Assembly (NCBI GenBank): GCA_963698995.1
Contig: CAVOTD010000061.1
Span: 35,806-99,805 of the forward strand
Direction of reading: 5' to 3'
DNA length: 64,000 nucleotides
Origin: AP-15 sp963698995
GTDB lineage: Bacteria > Pseudomonadota > Alphaproteobacteria > ATCC43930 > CGMCC-115725
Below, one piece after another: positions 60,006-64,000 of the stretch; the first letter of the stretch is position 1; each line of letters starts with the position of its first letter. The translations under genes were made by a program, and so were the position numbers. The notes under the pieces are model-generated. The model was not told the DNA's origin. It did not search any database and was given only the letters and a program-made list of their open reading frames with translations.

Positions 60006-60552
60006 TCAGCGGCGCTCGCTCAACGCCAGCCGGACACCGAGCCCAATCAGCAGCATGGCTGAGCAGGATCGCTGAATAGGGGCCCAAAACGGGTGCCGCC
60101 CAATCAGTCCGGCAAGCGATCCGCCGGCAAGGGCGATGGCCAAGCTGGTCGGTACCCCGGTGACCTGAAACAACAAGCCGAGGATCAGCAACTACAGCCC
60201 GGGCGGGTTGCTCTCCGGATCGACGAATTGCGGCAGAAACGAGAGGAAGAACAGAAGGAGCTTGGGGTTGAAGAGGTCGACCAACAAGCCATGCCAACAG
60301 GCGCTCGCCCACGACCCGTCGAATAAGCGAACAGCGCTGAGGCCGGATGCCGCCGCGACCACCTGGATCACCGATGCGGTGGCAAGCCCAAATACCGAAA
60401 CGGCGGCCGCACCCTTGCCCCTGGCCGAGACAGCAGGACAGAATGAACAGAATGGCGGGCCCTGGCGTCAGATTGAGCCCAAACGCTGAGATCATAAACA
60501 GGACGCCCGTTTGTCGGCTCGGCACAACCGAAACTCCCTTGTGTGCGGCCAT
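60006..60552 (-). pseudogene. LysE-family amino-acid exporter, frameshifted with a nonsense codon
   Basis: The start at 60552 leads to TGVLFMISAFGLNLTPGPAI and LFILSCCLGQGQG; then, in other frames, VSVFGLATASVIQ-like and LVDLFNPKLLLFFLSFLPQF VDPESNPPGL, then a TAG at 60194-60192 in place of a Gln, and LLILGLLFQVTGVPTSLAIA to the end. The combination of at least two frameshifts (about 60330 and 60460) and a stop codon shows real decay. Intact members export amino acids such as Lys, Arg or homoserine lactones. Confidence 0.82.
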
Positions 60553-60629
60553 TATTCCCGGCCCGGGCTGGCCGCGCGAGATCGTTCATGACAATCTAGC
60601 ACTTTGACGAGGTTGGAGGAGGTCGGTGG

Positions 60630-61007
60630 ATGCAAATTGAACGGCTCGACCATCTTGTCTTGACGGTCGCCGACATTGCGCGCACGTGCGAATTCTATAC
60701 CCGCGTGCTGGGCATGGAAGTGGTGCGCTTTGGCGAAGGGCGCACCGCGCTGCGGTTTGGCCAGCAGAAGATCAACCTGCATGCGACCGGCGAGATTCCG
60801 GGTCTGGTGGCCGAAAGGCCGACCCCGGGATCAGGCGATCTCTGCTTTATAACGTCGGTACCGCTGGCCGAAGTGACCGCCCATCTCGAAGATTGCGATG
60901 TTCCGATTGTGGCCGGGCCGGGACCGCGTGCCGGCGCGGTGGGGACCATACAATCGGTCTATATTCGCGATCCGGACCACAATCTGATCGAGATCTCGAA
61001 TTACTGA
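60630..61007 (+). CDS. VOC-family protein (glyoxalase/bleomycin-resistance type)
   Basis: A 125-residue VOC protein: MQIERLDHLVLTVADIARTC, EFYTRVLGMEVVRFGEGRTA, LRFGQQKINLHATGEIPGLV, FITSVPLAEVTAHLEDCDVP and SVYIRDPDHNLIEISNY. The metal ligand positions (His of DHLVLTV, and the C-terminal Glu of LIEIS) are present, so it may be a metal-dependent lyase or dioxygenase. The ATG at 60630 has GGAGGTCGG upstream. It lies only 7 bp before the transglycosylase gene, so the two form a transcription unit, though their functions are unrelated in appearance. Confidence 0.9.
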   Translation: MQIERLDHLVLTVADIARTCEFYTRVLGMEVVRFGEGRTALRFGQQKINLHATGEIPGLVAERPTPGSGDLCFITSVPLAEVTAHLEDCDVPIVAGPGPRAGAVGTIQSVYIRDPDHNLIEISNY

Positions 61008-61014
61008 GATCCTT

Positions 61015-61638
61015 ATGACGTTTATGCCGTCTCGCTTTCTTGTCCTGCCGGTGGTGCTCTCCGTCGTCGGTGCCGCGAGCAACGCGTTTGCCGAGAGCTG
61101 CCCGGCCGCGCCGCCAACAGGCGAAGGCAGTTCCCTCGATCGCCTGGCCTATGCCGTTGATGGCGTAGAGTCACGCCACGGCGCCGATCCTCGGATGTGG
61201 CGCGCCGACCCAGCCGGGCCGCAAGGTCCGATGCAGTTGTCGGCCGCCGCAGCAGCCGACGCCGGGGGCGGCGATCGCTTTGACGAAAATCAGAACCGTG
61301 CGCTCGGCTGTTCCTATCTCGCTCGACTGTACGGGCGGTACCGCAACTGGCCCGATGCCATAGCCGCCTATAATTGGGGGCCGGGTCGGATGGATTTTTG
61401 GATCAACGACGGGCGGCCGATCGATAAGTTTCCGGCAGCCGTCGATCGCTATCGCACTCGCGTATTAGTGATTTCGGCACTGCCCGGCGCCGGACCGATC
61501 AACGCCCGCCTGGAAAGGCTCGGGATGCTCCGGTTGGAGGCGAAACAGCAAATGGCAGACCGGCATCGCCGCGGCAACCGTCCCGAAATGGTCGATTTGC
61601 TCTATGCCGAGATCATGCGAGCCACCGACCCCCGGTAA
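61015..61638 (+). CDS. Lytic transglycosylase (SLT domain)
   Basis: A 207-residue exported enzyme. The signal peptide is MPSRFLVLPVVLSVVGAASN-AFA with cleavage before ESCPA. The SLT domain has the catalytic Glu in YAVDGVESRHGADPRMWRA, then GPQGPMQLSAAAAADAGGGD, CSYLARLYGRYRNWPDAIAA and YNWGPGRMDFWINDGRPI. It cleaves peptidoglycan between MurNAc and GlcNAc. The Ala-rich insertion after MQLS is a little longer than usual. It is co-transcribed with the VOC gene. Confidence 0.9.
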   Translation: MTFMPSRFLVLPVVLSVVGAASNAFAESCPAAPPTGEGSSLDRLAYAVDGVESRHGADPRMWRADPAGPQGPMQLSAAAAADAGGGDRFDENQNRALGCSYLARLYGRYRNWPDAIAAYNWGPGRMDFWINDGRPIDKFPAAVDRYRTRVLVISALPGAGPINARLERLGMLRLEAKQQMADRHRRGNRPEMVDLLYAEIMRATDPR

Positions 61639-61676
61639 ATCGTGTCTGCGGGCCGTCAGACCGGGCCTTGTGCTGG

Positions 61677-61750
61677 TCGGAGTGAGAGGATTTGAACCTC
61701 CGGCCCCCGCCTCCCGAAAGCGGTGCTCTACCAGGCTGAGCTACACTCCG
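61677..61750 (-). tRNA. tRNA-Pro (anticodon CGG)
   Basis: On the minus strand the acceptor strands CGGAGTG and CACTCCG pair; the D-arm is GCTCAGCCTGGTAGAGC, the anticodon loop TTCGGGA gives CGG, and the T-arm is GGTTCAAATCC. The discriminator is A and the CCA end is encoded at 61676-61674. It reads CCG codons. Confidence 0.96.
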
Positions 61751-61821
61751 CCGACCGAGCGCGAGATATAGCGAAGGGACCAGCGCAACACAAGGTTGCC
61801 ACTCCTGGGGTCAGAACCCCG

Positions 61822-62841
61822 TCAGGAGCTGCGCTCGGTGGCAAAGCAAGCCGCCTCTATCAGCGCGCGCCGCTCAATCCCATCGGCGAATATCGCCAGC
61901 GCCTCGATCGCGCTCGCCGCGTAGATGCGGGCCCGTGACAGGGTTTCGGCGAGTGCGCCGTGGCTCCCGACCAGCTCGATCGCGTGGTCGAGATCGCCGC
62001 CGCGTTGATCCATCTCTTCGAGTGTGCGATGCCAGAACGCGCGCTCCTCGCCATCGCCGCGCTTATAAGCGACGAGGATCGGCAGGGTAACCTTGCCTTC
62101 GCGAAAATCGTCCCCGACGCTCTTGCCGAGCTCGGTCTGCCGCGCCGAAAAATCGAGCATATCGTCGACCAGCTGGAAGGCGATGCCGAGATTGCGGCCG
62201 AACCGCTCCAGCGCCGCTTCCTCCTCGGCGGGACGCTCGGCGACGACTGCCCCGATTCGGCTCGCCGCGGCGAACAGCTCGGCAGTCTTGGCCTGAATGA
62301 CCTCGAGATAGGCCCCCTCGGTGGTTTGCAGGTTGTTTTGCGTCATCAACTGCAGCACCTCGCCTTCCGCGATGATCGAGGAAGCGCGCGACAGGATTTC
62401 GAGAATGCTCAGCGATCCATACGTCACCATCAGCTCGAATGAGCGGCTGAACAGAAAGTCGCCGACCAGGATCGCCGGCTTGTTGCCCCAAACCGCATTA
62501 GCGGTGTCGCGGCCCCGTCGCAAATCGCTGGCATCGACGACATCGTCGTGCAGCAAGGTCGCGGTATGGATGAACTCGACCGCCGCGGCGAGCGCGATGT
62601 GCCGGCCTCCGCCGTATCCGCAGAGTCGCGCGCAACCGAGCGTCAGCATCGGCCGCAGGCGCTTTCCGCCGCTTGCGACGATATGGCCGGCGAGCTGCGG
62701 GATCAGCGCGACCGGGCTCTGCATGCGTTCGACGATCAACCGGTTGACGCGTTCGAGGTCGCGTTCGAGCAGCTCAGACAGCGGGTCGAGAGACGGTGCC
62801 CGGGCCGCCTGCAACCGATTGACACCCGCCTCGAGCGCCAC
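61822..62841 (-). CDS. ispB: Polyprenyl synthetase (octaprenyl/decaprenyl diphosphate synthase)
   Basis: A 339-residue trans-prenyltransferase. Landmarks are GKRLRPMLTLGCARLCGYGG, the first Asp-rich motif in HTATLLHDDVVDASDLRRGR, GDFLFSRSFELMVTYGSLSI, and the second Asp-rich motif in IAFQLVDDMLDFSARQTELG, followed by GDDFREGKVTLPILVAYKRG. It makes the ubiquinone side chain. Chain length cannot be read from sequence alone, so the name ispB is by family. It is divergent from the DUF2007 gene and convergent with nothing downstream except the tRNA. Confidence 0.93.
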   Translation of the reverse strand: MALEAGVNRLQAARAPSLDPLSELLERDLERVNRLIVERMQSPVALIPQLAGHIVASGGKRLRPMLTLGCARLCGYGGGRHIALAAAVEFIHTATLLHDDVVDASDLRRGRDTANAVWGNKPAILVGDFLFSRSFELMVTYGSLSILEILSRASSIIAEGEVLQLMTQNNLQTTEGAYLEVIQAKTAELFAAASRIGAVVAERPAEEEAALERFGRNLGIAFQLVDDMLDFSARQTELGKSVGDDFREGKVTLPILVAYKRGDGEERAFWHRTLEEMDQRGGDLDHAIELVGSHGALAETLSRARIYAASAIEALAIFADGIERRALIEAACFATERSS

Positions 62842-62990
62842 ACAATTCTCCTGCCAGTCCCGCGGGGCCGCCGAACGGCTGCCCGATCGGCTTGACGCGC
62901 CCGAACCGCAGCGAGCATAGATTGACCGGGGGAACGGTCAAGGGCCGCGCCGTCGCGGGCCGATCACAGCCTCGCGAAACTTCTCGGGTC

Positions 62991-63203
62991 ATGAAGGAGC
63001 TGCTGCGCACCAACGATACGGTTCGCCTCTCGTTTGTGCAGGCGCTGCTCAGGGATTCGGGCATCGACAGCCTCGTCCTCGACCACCACACCAGCCTGGT
63101 CGAAGGGAGCATCGGAGCCATTCCGCGCCGCCTGATGGTCGCACAGCGAGATTACCTGCGAGCCCGCGCTCTACTCGCGGCGGCCGGGGAGGAGGCTGAA
63201 TGA
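62991..63203 (+). CDS. DUF2007-domain protein
   Basis: A 70-residue protein: MKELLRTNDTVRLSFVQALL, RDSGIDSLVLDHHTSLVEGS, IGAIPRRLMVAQRDYLRARA. This is the DUF2007 (putative signal-transducing) fold, with the R-x-L-V pattern at the end. Function unknown. The ATG at 62991 fits the family length; the longer frame begins too far upstream. It overlaps the methyltransferase by 4 bp (ATGA). Confidence 0.9.
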   Translation: MKELLRTNDTVRLSFVQALLRDSGIDSLVLDHHTSLVEGSIGAIPRRLMVAQRDYLRARALLAAAGEEAE

Positions 63204-63958
63204 GCGAGCTTGATATCGACGGGCCAAATTTTACCGAGGATCGCCTGCTCGGCGGCCGCATCCGCTTGCGGCAGCCCGCGATCGGGTATCGCGTAGCGAT
63301 CGATCCGGTGTTCCTCGCCGCCTCTGTGCCGGCGGAACCGCGTCAACTTGTGCTCGATGTCGGTTGCGGGGCAGGCGCCGCGATGTTGTGCCTAGCGGCA
63401 CGAGTGCCGCATTTACGCGTCGTCGGTCTCGAGATGCAACGCGATCTCGTTCGGCTGGCCGGTGATAACGTGATTTTGAACGGGCTCGACGCTCGCGCCT
63501 CGGTCATGATCGGAGATCTGTTGCATCCGCCGCCGCGGCTCTCGCCAGGCGCTTTCGACCACGTTATGGCCAACCCTCCGTTCCAGCAGCGCGGCCACGC
63601 GGTATCCGCGGGGTCGTCGGACAAATCAGCCGCAACGATCGAAGGCGAAGCCGATCTCGCCGCTTGGGTGCGCTTCGCGCTCGCCATGGTCCGCTCCAAG
63701 GGTACGGTCACCTTTGTTCACCGCGCTGACCGGATCGACACCTTGCTCGGGCATATCGCCGGACGGGCTGGCGAAGTCGTCGTGTTTCCGCTGTGGCCTG
63801 GGCAGGACAGAGCGGCGACCCGCGTCCTCGTCCGCGCGCGTCCGCAAGTCGCCAGTCCAGCGCGGCTCGCCGCCGGTCTCGTCTTGCATGAGCCCGACGG
63901 CCGGCTCACCCCCGGTGCGGATGGGGTACTGCGCGAGGGCAGGGGCCTCGAACTCTGA
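63200..63958 (+). CDS. tRNA1(Val) N6-adenine-methyltransferase-like protein
   Basis: A 252-residue N6-adenine methyltransferase. An N-terminal GGRIRLRQPAIGYRVAIDPV leads into motif I LVLDVGCGAGAAMLCLAARV, VVGLEMQRDLVRLAGDNVIL, and the catalytic NPPF in DHVMANPPFQQRGHAVSAGS. It belongs to the TrmN6/SmtA group, which modifies A37 of tRNA-Val in relatives; the substrate here is an inference. It overlaps the DUF2007 gene by 4 bp, a common pairing in alphaproteobacteria. Confidence 0.9.
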   Translation: MSELDIDGPNFTEDRLLGGRIRLRQPAIGYRVAIDPVFLAASVPAEPRQLVLDVGCGAGAAMLCLAARVPHLRVVGLEMQRDLVRLAGDNVILNGLDARASVMIGDLLHPPPRLSPGAFDHVMANPPFQQRGHAVSAGSSDKSAATIEGEADLAAWVRFALAMVRSKGTVTFVHRADRIDTLLGHIAGRAGEVVVFPLWPGQDRAATRVLVRARPQVASPARLAAGLVLHEPDGRLTPGADGVLREGRGLEL

Positions 63959-63979
63959 TCTCAGTGGCCGCAAGCTCAT

Positions 63980-64000
63980 GCAATCCCCATCTGGGATTGC
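63980..64000 (+). terminator. Hairpin after the last gene, possible terminator, cut by window end
   Basis: GCAATCCC at 63980-63987 pairs with GGGATTGC at 63993-64000 around CATCT, 22 bp past the stop of the methyltransferase. The downstream sequence is outside the window, so a T-run cannot be checked. Confidence 0.4.

Noticed and set aside
1..64000. CRISPR array, rRNA operon or origin of replication
   Set aside because: No regularly spaced repeats, rRNA sequence or DnaA-box cluster was seen on either strand.

Overview
The window reads as a chromosomal segment of a GC-rich alphaproteobacterium. Signs of this are the zinc-free L31, the NrtR/NadQ-type regulator beside nadA-nadC, an HpnL-like hopanoid-associated protein, GGAAC-type general-stress promoters, and the polyprenyl synthase / DUF2007 / tRNA1-type methyltransferase neighbourhood. 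A Rhodospirillales- or Rhizobiales-like host is an inference; no rRNA is present to settle it.

Layout. 0-3.6 kb: housekeeping genes (EamA transporter end, SDR, PhhB, a zincin, UDG-like protein, RsbW-like kinase), ending at tRNA-Ser(GCT). 3.65-11.4 kb: a loose, accessory-looking stretch behind the tRNA with CsbD, a deleted adenylate cyclase relic, a secreted hypothetical, a frameshifted membrane protein, two tandem small stress-type genes, an IS481-type transposase relic split by a 23-bp hairpin insertion, an NAD-dependent epimerase and the tail of a recombinase. 11.7-18.9 kb: OmpA-like lipoprotein and a complete tripartite RND efflux operon. 18.9-21.9 kb: HAD / 6-phosphogluconate dehydrogenase / acetate kinase operon. 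22-25 kb: histidine phosphatase, HpnL-like membrane protein, HdeA-like and glycine-zipper envelope proteins, several with single-base frameshifts. 25-35.4 kb: a surface-glycan locus (alkaline-phosphatase-superfamily protein, two FemAB/GNAT-like acyltransferases of which one is fused to a methyltransferase, stand-alone methyltransferases, a flippase, an exosortase-A-type O-glycosylation ligase and a polysaccharide deacetylase). 35.7-50 kb: catabolic and small-molecule genes (Gfo/Idh/MocA, enoyl-CoA hydratase, 5'-3' exonuclease, FAD oxidase, an ArsR/AHSA1/MoaD/BNR/YCII/VOC cluster, a solute-binding protein / LLM / CoA-transferase operon, a Rieske-AIF reductase). 49.8-52.7 kb: NAD regulator, nadA, nadC with a 17-bp palindromic operator. 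53-60.5 kb: a zone of broken genes (adenylate cyclase, MlrC, CorA, PRC-barrel, LysE) interleaved with intact stress genes (CsbD, a 26-residue membrane peptide, Hsp20) and rpmE. 60.6-64 kb: VOC protein, lytic transglycosylase, tRNA-Pro(CGG), polyprenyl synthase, DUF2007 and a methyltransferase.

Two cross-cutting signals stand out. First, four small stress-type genes carry the same GGAAC-N16/17-TGTT spacing pattern, close to the EcfG general-stress consensus, and one Hsp20 gene has a sigma32-like promoter; together they outline a stress regulon. Second, about ten genes carry single-base frameshifts. Some loci (LysE with a nonsense codon, adenylate cyclase with many shifts, MlrC with three) look truly decayed; single-shift cases could be sequencing or assembly errors. 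The most unusual gene content is the glycan locus with its methyltransferase-acyltransferase fusion next to a stand-alone paralogue of the methyltransferase half.
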